64,000 bases of DNA. Source: Pollenia angustigena (lineage: Eukaryota > Arthropoda > Insecta > Diptera > Polleniidae). This document shows positions 12,354 through 23,739 of this stretch, in pieces; the first letter of the stretch is position 1, and the number at the start of each line of letters is the position of its first letter. Location of the stretch: positions 230,267,803 to 230,331,802 of the forward strand of contig OV884059.1 in NCBI GenBank assembly GCA_930367215.1, in the 5' to 3' direction. The notes under the pieces were generated by a model. That model was not told where the DNA came from and did not search any database. It saw nothing but the letters and a program-made list of their open reading frames with translations. The position numbers and the translations under genes were made by a program.

Positions 12354-13787
12354 TATGGGCATTTCCGTCAAAAGGTCCACCGTGACCGAAAATTTAAAAG
12401 TTATTAAAAGCTTATTATTTTACGATATTGTTATAGAGAAATATTTCGATTTTACTAATTTTATAAATTTACTCATAAATTTGTTCACTTAGATGAACAA
12501 TCAGACTGCAAAGTTGTGCAAACGTAATTTCTTATATGTGAGAATGTTTTATTGTATGTTTTCTTTAATATTTATCTTTCTTAAAAGAGGTGATATTTGA
12601 TAAAAATTATTCCAAAAAAATGTTCTTACATGGTCTGTAATCTAAGGAAGAGTTCAAAGAGAAATATGTTATTCGGATTAACGGTAAATTTTTATTTTAT
12701 TTTGATCATTATTCAGTTAAATTATTACGGAAAAAATTTCACGTTCGAAAAGTCACGTATCGACCCAGATTTTGGCTTAAAAAAAAAGAAAATTCAGAAG
12801 ATTTTGCAATCAAACCAAAGACATTTTAATGTTTTATTGCTACGTAAAATTCTGAAAGTAGTTTGACTAACAAATTGTGATAGGTTTCGCTTAGTTACGC
12901 CTTTTTATACATGGCCAAAAAAAGTACTTCTGTTTTTGTCACGTTCGAACCGCTACTTCTTTTGCCATTATCTTTGACCTAGAATCGCGCCCTCCATAAA
13001 CTTTGGCATAGATAACAGTGCTTTCTTAGTGCTTTAATTTATGGGTTAAGAGAACGTTAAAATATTTGTTGTTTAAAATGTTATTGCATTTTTGATCAGG
13101 GACCGAAACTAACAGTTATATTGGAATCTTAAAACAAAAAAAGCACATAGAAGTAAACGTCGAAAAACTGATTCAAGTATACCATATTGTTCCTTATGCA
13201 CTAGTCAATGATAAAATATATTGATTTTTAAAATTTTGATTTTTATATTTTTTAACAGAAATAACTGTTATTTTTTGATTTTTATTTTTTCGATCAAAAA
13301 TAACAGTTATTTTTTGATTTTTATTTGTTTGAACAAAAATAACTGTTATTTTTTGATTTTTATTTTTTCGATCAAAAGTAACAGTTATTTTTTGATTTTT
13401 ATTTTTTCGAGCCAAAATAAAAGTTATTCTCTAAAGAAATGCACGTATTTTAATAATTTAGATGACTTTTAATAATTATTTTAATGTGCATAAGAAATTC
13501 CAATAATAATTACACACTAAAATAAAAATTTTAATTCAACTAAATTATTAAATCACGTACATTTCTTTAGAGAATAACTTTTATTTTTGCTCGAAAAAAT
13601 AAAAATCAAAAAATAACTGTTATTTTTGATCGAAAAAAATCTAAAAATAACAGTTATTTTTGTTCAAAAAAATAAAAATCAAAAAATAACTGTTTTTATC
13701 TGACTTTTATGAAAAAAGGTATAACTGTTACGGTCCCTGTTTTTGATGCGTACGACTGTCACGTTCAACACTTTGGAATTACCCATA
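12354..13787. mobile_element. TIR element flanked by TA, TATGGG termini
   Basis: TATGGGCATTTCC at the left and GGAATTACCCATA at the right, with TA outside each. Degenerate CACGTTCGA motifs recur inside. A related end (ATATGGGCATTTC) occurs at 62218. Confidence 0.4.
13097..13739. mobile_element. hAT MITE with perfect TSD and 39-bp internal iterons
   Basis: Termini CAGGGACCG and CGGTCCCTG, with perfect 8-bp duplication TTTTTGAT (13089-13096, 13740-13747). The body is an inverted array of a 39-bp unit containing AATAACAGTTATTTTTTG, itself near-palindromic, about four to five times on each arm. Open frames through it (13194-13415) are products of the iteration. Confidence 0.85.
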
Positions 13788-15069
13788 TAAATAGTTCAAA
13801 GCTTCAGTTCAGTTTTGTAATAGACTAAATCAAAAAGTGTTTCGTTCCTAAGGTAACAGTAATAAACTCATGTCAACGGCTCCCGAAATCAATGGCAGTT
13901 CACTTACGCAACCTCAAAATATTTTCGAATAATCTTTTTTGACTTGGTTCGCTTTAGCTTTGAGCCCTCCAATTATAAATCAAGAAAACAAAACAAGAAA
14001 TGTAAAAAAAAAACGAGAATTGTATTTGTTTGCTAACTACCACTTATAATCAGGGCTGTCAGATATGGCGATTTCTCGCCAAACGTGGCGATTTTTAAAC
14101 GTGCTTTACGATGGGATTTCCCATTTGGCGACTGGCGACTTTTATGGCGATTTCTGATATAACTGGCGAATAACTTGGCTATTTTTACCATTTATATTAT
14201 TTCGGCGATTTTGCTTAACAACTTGTAATTTTTTGTTATCATTACTAATATAAAAAAACATATTAAGTAAACTTTATATTCAGTCACTATTTAATTCTAA
14301 TAGAATGTATGTAATTCTAATAGTATGTTAAAACTCCAGTAATGAAATCGGTGAGGCTGAAGTGTACGATCTTTGTGCCAATTCACACGTTGCAAGTCTT
14401 ACTGAACAACCTAAACAAAAGCGGCAAGCGTTTGTTTAAACATGAAAATTTTATCTAAATACAATTTCAATGAAAAAAACCGACATAGCGGTCTGTCAAA
14501 CAAGATTTATCAGCCGGGTGGTTTCTAATTCGCATTCGAATGGTTTGTTTCGTATAAATTGTATGCAAATGAGAAGTTTTGACATACAAAAAACGCTTCC
14601 GCTCTTATTTAGGTAGCTCAGTTATTGATCAGCTTGCTACCTTATAGGCGAGAGATAGTGAGAGAGAAACGTTTATTTTCCTCTCTTCACTCTCGTTATA
14701 AAGTAGCAAGCTCAGTGATGCCAACTTTTTGAGAGCAAAAAGCAATTTAAAATTTAAGAAAAGCACTATTTGACACAAAAAAAAGCGTAAAAAAGCACTA
14801 AGCCATTTTTACAATTTAATTAAACACAAAACAAGTTGCATTCCGCTGTGCCGAATAAAATATAACTCCAAAATTTAAAACAAAGGTGACGGCGTTGATG
14901 TGGACCGTTTTCATTTAAGATTAAATCATAAATATATTTACATTTGTGTATAAAAGTTTTTAAATCTTCAATAAAAATAATATCATCCAAATCATTTGCT
15001 GAGTTTGAATTGGCCATAAAACAGTTTTAAAGTAATACAAAAGCGCATGAAAAATGGCAGGTTACACAA

Positions 15070-15242
15070 CCCTACAAGAAATGAATGAGCGAGTAGTCAC
15101 GTTTTTCATTTTTGGTGCTGAGAAAATGATAGAAAGAAATGACCGAATGTGACCGAAAACTTTATTTCGGTCATTTCTTTCTATCATTTTCTTAACACCA
15201 AAATGAAAAATGTGACTACTCGCTCATTCATTTCTTGTAGGG
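15070..15242. mobile_element. Palindromic MITE nested in hAT copy 2
   Basis: CCCTACAAGAAATGAATGAG at the left is inverted at the right and the two arms pair almost completely over about 80 bp each. The uninterrupted sequence at about 4038 in copy 1 (TTACACAACGCTCG) shows the insertion point directly. Confidence 0.8.
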
Positions 15243-15449
15243 AACGTTCGTTATAAAAGCAATTACTGTCAGCTGTTTTTAATTTATTTAACACTTTGCT
15301 AATACCAAGCTACGGCTTTTTTTTTTTGTTTTTAAAGTCTTTGCGTTTTTTTGTACGGTTTCCGACTGCATGTTTTTAAACAATTCCTAAAATTTTCTAA
15401 GCCATTTTCTATTTTTGAAACAGTATCTACATCTTTCAAAAAATGTTTA

Positions 15450-15656
15450 TCAAAATACATTGTTTTTATTACGATTACTAAATATGTTGTCAACGCTAAA
15501 AAGTGCAACGTTTCGTAAAATTTCCAAATTGCTAGAAAGCCTTGCTCTTACCTCGTAAATAAAGTTTTTGGTAAAACGAACGCAAGTCTCTTTTATCACT
15601 TTTTTATCATTTGAAATCTTAAAATCTTTACAGGCCTCCTCAAAATTGTACCCCAA
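15450..15656 (-). pseudogene. Possible hAT transposase remnant
   Basis: The 68-residue minus-strand frame (MGYNFEEACKDFKIS, then RLSSNLEILRNVALFSVD) has the flavour of a conserved part of hAT-like proteins, where a helical segment 'RLPxNxxIL' precedes the core. It lies inside a hAT-type element and the homologous region of copy 1 is further decayed. Similarity is weak and no catalytic residues are present. Confidence 0.35.
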
Positions 15657-15797
15657 ACAGCAAAGCTCATCTTAATCATCCCCTATATTATAATCGTAGT
15701 TTTAAAAAATGGTAGAAAAAAAATAAATAAAAATTGTAAAAAGCACTAAAGGCACTAACGAAAAATTGAAAAAGCACCAAGTTAGTGCTTTTTCTTA

Positions 15798-16007
15798 TGG
15801 TGTTTTCTTTTCTACAAAAAATGTGACATTTTATTTTAAAAAAATGCAATTAGGTGTATGTTTCTTAAAAATTTTGCTCCCGTAAAAGGAGGCTTGATTT
15901 ATTCTAAAAAACTCACCCTTTTCGGAAGTAAAATTTTTAAGAAACAGACACCAAATTGCATTTTTTTAAATAAAAAGGCACATTTTTTTGTAGAAAAGAA
16001 AACACCG
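15798..16007. mobile_element. Harbinger-like MITE with TTA duplication
   Basis: GGTGTTTTCTTTTCTAC is inverted at the right end and TTA is duplicated (15795-15797, 16008-16010). Copy 1 at about 4510 has a single TTA at the same place (TTTTTCTTAGTTTGG), proving insertion. A 3-bp TWA duplication fits PIF/Harbinger. Confidence 0.75.
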
Positions 16008-16495
16008 TTAGTTTGGCACTATGGATAGAATTTTGGCGTTTTGAGGCATCAAAAAGCACCATAAATAGTGCCAAAAGCACTAAGTTGGCATCACTGAGCA
16101 AGCTGATCAATAAGACTTGCAACGTGTGAATTGGGACATAGACTTGTGTACTTAATTTAAGTTTTTAACTGAATACATATATGATCTCCATTTTATGTTA
16201 TTTAAAAAAAAAATTACAGAAACAAAACAAAATTGACTTCGGCGACTTTTTTGTATTTTTTCCCAGTTTTTGGCGATTTTTGACTGAAAAATTATACTAG
16301 CGTTTTTTGTATGCAAAATTTAATTAAAAAAAAAAGAAAATTTTACAAAAACTGAACAAAATCGACGTTTGGCGATTTCTGAAATCCGGTTTGGCGATAG
16401 AGCTCAAACAAATCTGACAACCCTGCTTATAATTTTTTTTTGTGTGTGCGTTTATTTTCTTCAGATCAGTTTGTTACATGAACAATTTTTATATA

Positions 16496-18271
16496 CAGTA
16501 GAATCCCGATAATTCGTAATCGCAAGGGACCGGCAATTTCTTACGAATTATAAGGGTTTTCGATTTAGCGGGGTTTCGATTTAACGGGGCTTAAATAAAA
16601 TAAATACGAACTAACGGGGTTTTTCAATTTATTTACTTAAACGATAAAAAAAACATGAAAGACAAATTGTTAAAAATAAAATATGTACCTATATAAAAAT
16701 TATTTAAGTAACAAACTGATCTTAAGGAAATAAACACACACACAAGCAAAAATAAAAAAAAAAAAAAAGTTAGAGTGCTATATTCGGCTGTGCCGAATCT
16801 TTGATACCCTCCACCGACAGTTCAAATGTTTAAGGAGTAATATCTGTATGATGTTATTATTATCTTAGACTGTGACGATTTGTTATTAATTATGGTTTTA
16901 GGCGACTAAACTGTTTTCCGGTAGTAGGGTTTATATGAGGCCTAGGGTAAATTATGGACCGATCATCACGAAATTTCACAGCGTCATTTCTAGTCCTTTA
17001 AAACTGTGACGTACCAATTTCTGTTATGCTAGCAATAGTAGTTATGGTTTTAGGTGTACTAAACTGTTTTCCGGGAGTAGGGTTTCTATGGGGCCTAGGG
17101 TAAATTATGTACCGATCTTCACGAAATTTGACAGTATCATTTATAGTCCTATAAAACTGTGACGAGCCAAAATTTGTTATGATTGCATTATTTTTTACGG
17201 TTTTAGGCGTACTAAACTTTTTTCCGGTAGTAGGGTTTATATGGGTCCTAAGGTAAATTATGGACCGATCGTCACGAAATTTCACAGTGTTATTTCTAGT
17301 TCTAAAAAACTGTGACGTTCCAAATTTTGTTACGCTAGCGTTATTTCTTACGGTTTTAGGCGTACTAAAATGTTTTCCGGGAGTATTGTTTATATGGGGC
17401 TTAGGGTAAATTATGGACGGATCTTCACGAAATTTAACAGCATGATTTCCAGTCAAATAAAACAAATTTTTGCAAAATCTTATCTCATTCCGTGCCTTGT
17501 TCCAGCATTTATGTTATTTTTTGTAACAAAATTATCAATTTTTTTAGGTGGTGGTTCCACATTTTGATTCATAGCTCTGGTCCTATAGAACCGATTTTGC
17601 TGGATTTCAATCCCAAACTGCTTAGGATAACTACAAGCAATTTGGCACCAAGTTTGTTCATTTGTTTTGAGTTGTTCGAAAGTGAGCGTGTTTTCAACAG
17701 ACGGACAGACGGACATGGCTAAATCGACTTAGAATTACTCAAGGACCTAGAATATATATACTTTATGGGGTCTGAGATGAATTATAAAAAAGTTTCACAC
17801 GGAATGACAAACTTAATATACCCTCTTCACAACTAATTGTGGTGGAGGGTATAAAAAGCGGTAAAAATCATTTTTTCCCTTTTTTTATTACGAATTAGTA
17901 GTTAGCAAACAATTACTTACGACTTATACGAGGTAAAAAAGATTTTATTTGAAAAAAAAATTACGACCAAAATGTATGGAAATTTTACGAATTAACGAGA
18001 TTTTTTCAAGGGACCGATAGTTTATTACGAATTATCGGGAATTACGATTTATCGGGGTACGAATTATCGGGATTTGTATACATATTTTATTTTTAACAAT
18101 TGTCTTTTATGTTTTTTGTTATGGTTTTACTAAATAAATTGAAAAACCCCGTTAATTCGTATTTATTTTATTTTAACCCCAAAAAAATCGAAACCCCGCT
18201 AAATTGAAAACCCCTATAATTCGTAAGAAATGGCCGGTCTTTTGCGATTACGAATTATCGGGATTCTACTG
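16496..18271. mobile_element. Pogo/Tigger-like element with ~200-bp inverted ends
   Basis: Begins CAGTAGAATCCCGATAATTC and ends in the inverse (ATTATCGGGATTCTACTG). Complementarity extends over about 200 bp per arm. TA precedes the left end and TT follows the right, a slightly decayed TA duplication. Its interior holds the dispersed repeat 16769-17854, and a second internal end-like segment lies near 18040-18085 (TACGAATTATCGGGATT). No transposase remains. Confidence 0.65.
16769..17854 (-). repeat. Dispersed repeat, TATACCCTCCACC family copy 2
   Basis: Inverse-orientation homologue of 11133-12081. It carries three to four tandem units of exactly 153 bp, which keep a frame open for 155 codons (17465 to 16998); the 51-residue unit contains KFREDRYIIYPRPH and GKQFSTPKT. 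No known domain matches and the frame is broken in the other copies, so it is annotated as repeat DNA. Confidence 0.75.
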
Positions 18272-18348
18272 TTAATTGAATATTTTTTAATTAACAGTTA
18301 TAAATAACAAAAATGGAAAATTGTTTTCCGCTTTTTAGCTGTTATTGG

Positions 18349-18460
18349 CAGGACTGTCAAATGTGGCGATTTCTTAATCCTTATGTCGATGGAATTTAAC
18401 GTTTGGCGATATGGCGATTATTTTGGCGAAATTTAAAACGATTGGCGATATGCGAAATGC
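18349..18460. mobile_element. Orphan hAT end, TGGCGATTT family
   Basis: CAGGACTGTCAAATGTGGCG followed by several TGGCGAT motifs matches the left end of 14051-16425. I could not find its other end. Confidence 0.5.
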
Positions 18461-19400
18461 ATTTTATGTAAATATTTTCTAATTTTCATAGGTATATCTC
18501 AAAAGAAAAAAAGTTATTTTATTAATACATTATAAAGGTCGAATTAAACACAATATAAGATTTATATCTAAAATATTATAAAAAAACTTTTTTGGTTTAT
18601 AGTTCCAATGTGTATTTTCAAATATTTATATATGTAAATAAATTCAGAACATTAAACTAATTTTTAAGTTTTTAGAAACACTAAAACGACTTTTGTGTTA
18701 TTTTTCAGTAATTTTCTGAAATCGATTCCACATGATTTTATGCACTTCCTACTTTAAGCACTACTTATCTTTACTACTTTTAAAATCAAGAAAAACAACG
18801 CCCATTTAAAAAAAATAATTTAAAATCTTCGTTGATTTAAACTTCATTTGTTTTCGATTTAAGAACATGGCGTTTTTAATTAAAAAATCAAAAATGACAA
18901 TATTTTATTAGCGAAAATCCTAAAAAAATTATTTGGTTGCTGTTTTTTGAAAGGGATTTTTTGTTTTCTATAAATTATAAAAAACTTCCGTTCATTGGTA
19001 ACAAATAATGAAAAAATCGTAGTACACAGTACAAATTATTCGAGCTCGTTAATAATTGTATCAAGAAAAACACATTCGTACGTGTTATTATTTTAGAAAA
19101 AAGTAACCAAAATTAAAAAAAATATTCACATCTCCACATTGGACAAAAATATAACCAATTTTGGTTAGAAATAACCAAAAACGGCAGCTCTGCATGAAAT
19201 ATATTTTCTTGGCTGCGACTACTTTCATTAGCAAGTATTCGGTTTAACTGGTTTAAGCTAATTCGTTAATTGTATTTAGGTATGCATTTAAATCAACAAT
19301 TAAAAAAAAAGAATGTGAGAAGAAGTGATTGAAAAGCATCCAACTACGGCAGAAAAAGACTTTGACTTTCATATTATCGTCAATAGAATTTTATACAAGA

Positions 19401-20630
19401 CTAGCCGTTCCCGCGGCATTGCCCGCCCAGAATGAATTTTTGATTAACTTTATAGAATTATAAAGCCTGTGTGTTTTATTGTGTTTAGATCATTCTACAT
19501 AAGTTTTGAAGTTTAAGCTGCTTACCTTGTCCCTTCCCTCTAGCTTTGAAAAACATATAAACCCTGTGTGTTTTAATTACGCTGATCTATCTATTTAAAT
19601 TGTAATTTGAATAGAAATAAAAAGTCCCCGGGAGTTTTTTCCTTTTCTAATTTTTACAATTGAATTAACATAGGAAAAAGGGGAATCCCGGGGAATTTAA
19701 ATTCATAATTGGGCTGTGTATGTCCTCTCTTGGTCGCTTTCGGTCAGGGGACGCTCGAGCGGAAGGATGACTGGAGACGGAATGAAGGGGGAACAGCTTA
19801 CTCATGTTAAAATGGCCTTCATTTTCTTTTGAGTACACAAATTATTGCTGTTGTAGATCTCTTCTAAAACGATAATTAATATTTTCTGAATATAGGAGGT
19901 TTAGCGGCCCTGAACCATATCCTTAGTTAGCACCAATTAGAGAAATTCAAAGTACCAAAAAATCCCTCTTACAGATTCTCATTCACACAAGAGTTTGCAT
20001 GTTTGTATTTGATGTTTATAGGTCCAATATTAACGGAAATTCAAAAAGTACCAGTTAAAGAACAAAAAAGTACCAAAAAGCCCCTCTAACAGATTCCTAT
20101 TTACTCAGGACATTGCATGTTTAATTTTATGTTTCTAGGTCTAATACAAATGAAAATTAAAAAAAGTACCAGTTAAAGAACAAATTACTAGCAAAAAGTT
20201 CTGTTCCAGATTCTAATGCACTCAGGACCTTAGCTGTTTAATTTAATGTTCATAGGGCCAATATAAACGAAAATAAGAAAAAGAACCAGAAAAAGAACCA
20301 AACAGTACCAAATAGATCCCTTTAAAGATTCTCATTCACTCAGAACCTTTCATGTTTAGTGTTATGCTTCAAGTCCAATACTGACGGTAATTTAATGAGT
20401 TAAAGACCAAAAAAGTAGCAAAAATTTTATAATTCTAGGTCCAATATAAACGGTAAAAAAGTACCAGTTGATAAACCAAAAACCTAAAGAAAGAAATTTA
20501 ATTTTCCGCATTTCCATTTTTTGTACTTTTTCCCCCCACTGAAGTTTTTAAAATTTCAATATTGTACTAGGAGCCGCCCGGGGTGCTCACTAGAACACCT
20601 TATCATCTAGCGCTACGGGAGTCAGTAGCC
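19401..20630 (-). mobile_element. Helitron-like candidate carrying tandem repeats
   Basis: On the minus strand the segment ends GCCGCGGGAACGGCTAG followed by T, which resembles a Helitron 3' end (GC-rich terminal sequence and CTAG). The body includes tandem block B. The 5' TC end is not identified, and the boundary at 20630 is arbitrary. Confidence 0.35.
19930..20575. repeat. Tandem repeat block B (118-bp unit, AAAGTACC family)
   Basis: The landmark AGATTC occurs at 19973, 20091, 20208 and 20326, a period of 117-118 bp. Each unit contains AGTACCAGTTAAAGAACAAA and an ACTCAGGACCTT segment. It exits through TCAATATTGTACTAGGAGCC like block A. Confidence 0.8.
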
Positions 20631-21547
20631 GCAGTACTGGTGATACTATTGACTGAGGTCTCCATTAGTATGCTTTCGCAAGAAAGGATTCCTGTTTCCG
20701 GTATATTGTCAAGCGGAAGTCTTGCCCTTTGAAGAGATTCTCTGTATTTGGCACAAAGAAATTCATTAAATAATTACTACTTTAGTTTTTGATGTTTTAA
20801 ATAGTAGGTACAAACAAATGGAAATATGTGTACACTTATTCATAAAAAAGTATGTAAATAGTTCAAGAATCACATTTAATGCCATGACAACGTATCGGAA
20901 ACATAAATAAACAATTTTCTATCCTTTTATCATTTCGGGTTATGGAATATTATGTGACATACGAATTTGTTAAAACTCAAGTAATTACAAACAATTTAAT
21001 TTATTTGCTTGGTCTTCATATTTTATCACATTTTTAACACTTTGGTGTGAAAATGACGCTGTGATTTATAGTGGTTTAGTAGTACGATCTTCATTTAAAA
21101 TTAGTTGTTGATTATTTTGTTCGATTTAAATGTTTTGTTCTGTTTAAAAGATTAAGTTGTTAAAATAAATTTGCGATTGGTATGTACAAATGATGTTTAT
21201 ATCTTATCTAGTTAAGTAATTTGAAGATAATTAAGTCTCTAGACTCATAAATTTCTGTATATGTGTATGCACTTACATACGTAGCAAAAAATAAGAGGTT
21301 TGTGTTTTTTTAATTTGATTAAATCAAATGTTTATTTTTCAAATAAAAAATACAAATTTATGGAGTCCGACCGAACTTTTGGCTTAGGCAAAAACCTACG
21401 TTCGGTAAAATTTTCGCCAAACTCCGAACTTTGTAAATGCCGTAATTTGACCCCTGGTTGGCTGCACTGCACGTTTTTGTCTAAATTTGAAATAGAACAA
21501 TTTATAATTGATAACTTCATTGTTTTGTAAACACCCAAAAATATAGA
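20631..21547. other. No recognisable gene
   Basis: AT-rich DNA. A short piece near 21050-21100 (GACGCTGTGA, TACGATCTTCAT) recalls the TATACCCTCCACC family. Opposed open frames at 21300-21538 are not conserved-looking. Confidence 0.35.
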
Positions 21548-21945
21548 AAATCGTACATATGAGTATTTCCTGGGGTCACGAACTTACGTTCGTACGCTTT
21601 TGATGTACAATTAGTATAGAAAGCCAAACTTTTCCTAGCATTTTTTTGCGATTCGATAGCATTTGGGAAGCTCTATGTTTAGTACAAAAGATGGATTTCA
21701 TCGAGTTTAAGTTTTCATAATAAGAGTTATAAACGTGTGGTCACGAACGTACGCAAAATAGAAGTCAACTTCGGCGGACAGTAGTGAAATGTTAAAATCT
21801 GCGTAATGAAACGGAATTTTCAAAAGTGATTAATTTATTTTAAAAGTGTATTAATGTAGGTCTCCATCCAGTTTTTACAACATAAAATATCTCTCTTGGT
21901 TTTTATTTAATTGGCTTATGTACTGGTCGCGAACGTACGATTTTA
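21548..21945. repeat. Region with repeated CACGAACGTACG motifs
   Basis: AAAATCGTAC at 21548 is inverted as GTACGATTTT at about 21934. GGTCACGAACGTACG-like motifs occur at about 21575, 21738 and 21924. It may be a short TIR element, but the termini are short. Confidence 0.35.
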
Positions 21946-22239
21946 TCATATGTTTTTTTTTTTAATATTATCACCATGCATTTTTCCATAAATGTCTTAA
22001 AATTTCCTTAACAAAAAAAAAAACTTAATACTTCTTTTGCAATTAATCGTAATGGAGAGATTTTGAAGAAAGCGTGTAAACATAACATATTTTTTGCATG
22101 TAAAATAAGTATATAAAAATGACGTTAGAAGTAGAAAATACAGAATATTATAAAATTTTCCAGTTTCCAGCCCAATTTCCTCAAGTAAAACAGCTCAGAT
22201 ATGCTAGGAAACCATTCTTTTATAAGAACATAGACTTTT

Positions 22240-22780
22240 TTCTAACTTGAGGGTTACACGATCAAGTTTTGGCTATCAAGTTTTAATACACTCACACTTT
22301 TTTACCAATACACTCATACTTTTAAAAATTGATACGAACTTGCCTCTAAAATTCTCTTGCCAGTGAGTGTATCAATTTTCGTTCAAGAAAGCAGCTTATT
22401 ACAAATCTTTTGAAGTTGTTTTTGTTTTTTTTCACAAATAAGTATTTTGCCGGCAAAAGCTGAAGTTCTTTTTTTTTACAAATTGTTGCGGGAATTTAAA
22501 AATTTTAACTAAAAACCTAAAAAAAATAGTGAAATATGTTTATTAATAAAATTAATAAGCAAAATGATAAAGTCCCTTCGAACAGCCTACAGTGCAGAAA
22601 AATCAAAAGTGGAAAATAGCAAAACATTTTGAGTTGTTTTCTCGGCGACGACATCTTGAAAAAGTAAATTGCTTTCAACTTGCGTGCAGCCTACGTCACA
22701 GCTGTCAACTTTTGCATATTTTGACAATCAGTATATGTAAAAGACTATCAAGAAAATCTTGATCGTGTGGCTGCACTGTA
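22240..22780. mobile_element. Dispersed element, ACACGATCAAG family copy 1
   Basis: ACACGATCAAGTTTTG at the left and CTTGATCGTGTGG at the right. The right third (GCAGCCTACGTCACAGCT, CAGTATATGTAA) is shared with 60780-60912, and the left end with 52107. The boundaries and superfamily are unresolved. Confidence 0.5.
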
Positions 22781-23639
22781 ATAATAATAAGCAATAAAAG
22801 ACGATGATAATCAACATTTTAATTTTTCATCCTGGTAGACCATTCTGGGGAAATGCCCATATGTTTGTATAAATCAAAAATAATATAAATCATACATAAA
22901 TGGTTCATCTTTATGACAAGAACAAGGGCTTTGGAGTCGTCAAGAAGTAGTTACAACTGTGACTCTAACAACTGAAATTTTTAAGTACGACTCTGGCTTT
23001 GGTGCTAAGTATATATGTATGTATGTATGTATGCTGTGGTTTTATGCATTAATTATTCTTTGAATAATAAACAAAATACTATAATATCGGAAAATTTTAA
23101 ATAAATTAACAATTTTTCAAGTGGTAAATCGAAAATAAAAACAAGTAAGAGTTTTTTTTCGCTATGCCGAATCTTACATACCCTTCGCAATGGTGCGAAA
23201 AGAACAGAAAGTTATATACAGTTAGAGACAAAATTGTTCACGAAATTATAAAAAATTTATGTACCTACATACATATATGTATCATGAAAACAGTTTCAAC
23301 TTGGAAACTTTCTTAAGCCATATGTATGGCTTTCTACATTTTATAAAAAAAATAATGTAAATATATTTTTAAAAGTACCGTTAGTTTTTATATTTATACT
23401 AAGTTAACATCCAAACCATATGTGTGAACAATATTAACCCTGTGTGTATCTTTCATAAAAATTCCAAAAAAAATTCAATTTTTATCTGTGGGATTTGCTT
23501 TTAAAGTGAGTAAATTAATTCATTAATATAAAATTTTAAAAAAATTGAGCAATTAAATTTTGCCTAAATTCTTCAAGAACGGTAAGTCAAAAACGGCACT
23601 TTTAAAACAAAGCATCGTGAAAAATTTACAAAAAGCTGT
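22781..23639. other. No gene; short microsatellite and dispersed-repeat scrap
   Basis: A (GTAT)n tract lies at 23010-23033. At about 23140-23200 the sequence AACAAGTAAGAG then GCCGAATCTTACATACCC resembles one end of a TATACCC-type repeat. Nothing else is recognised. Confidence 0.45.
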
Positions 23640-23739
23640 CTCACATCGCAAGATCACAAAAAATAAAACATTTCAATGAGATTTAAAGTCAAAATAAAAA
23701 AAGTGTAGTTTGGATACCAAAAGCAACAAAGCTGTACCT

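Larger units (their letters stand above)
12312..13967. mobile_element. TIR element, AGGGCTCA termini
   Basis: AGGGCTCA followed by CGAACCAAGTCA at the left is inverted at the right (TGACTTGGTTCG, TGAGCCCT). The palindromic ATAATTG just outside suggests the termini may extend a little further. No clear target duplication. Confidence 0.5.
14713..16096. mobile_element. hAT-type element, CAGTGATGCC family copy 2
   Basis: Termini CAGTGATGCCAAC and GTTGGCATCACTG, with perfect 8-bp AGCAAGCT (14705-14712, 16097-16104). It is homologous to 3310-4601 but contains two extra insertions (15070-15242 and 15798-16007). Confidence 0.87.
14051..16425. mobile_element. hAT-type element with perfect TSD, TGGCGATTT family
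   Basis: Ends CAGGGCTGTCAGATATGGCG and AATCTGACAACCCTG, with perfect 8-bp CTTATAAT (14043-14050, 16426-16433). Subterminal TGGCGATTT motifs repeat many times. It is interrupted by the complete element 14713-16096, leaving about 980 bp of its own. A related single end is at 18349. Confidence 0.82.
12133..19192. mobile_element. Outermost hAT-type element of a nested stack, perfect TSD
   Basis: The left end CAGTGCTGCCACAACCAA and right end TTTTTGGCAGC-type sequence ending GGCAGCTCTG are flanked by identical 8-bp CATGAAAT (12125-12132, 19193-19200). AACCAA motifs are repeated inside both ends. The 7.06 kb enclosed consists largely of other complete elements (listed separately); subtracting them leaves perhaps 1-2 kb that could belong to this element. 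No transposase was recognised. Confidence 0.65.

Noticed and set aside
13221..13472. CRISPR-like spaced repeats
   Set aside because: The 39-bp units are contiguous and near-palindromic, with no unique spacers, in a eukaryotic hAT MITE.
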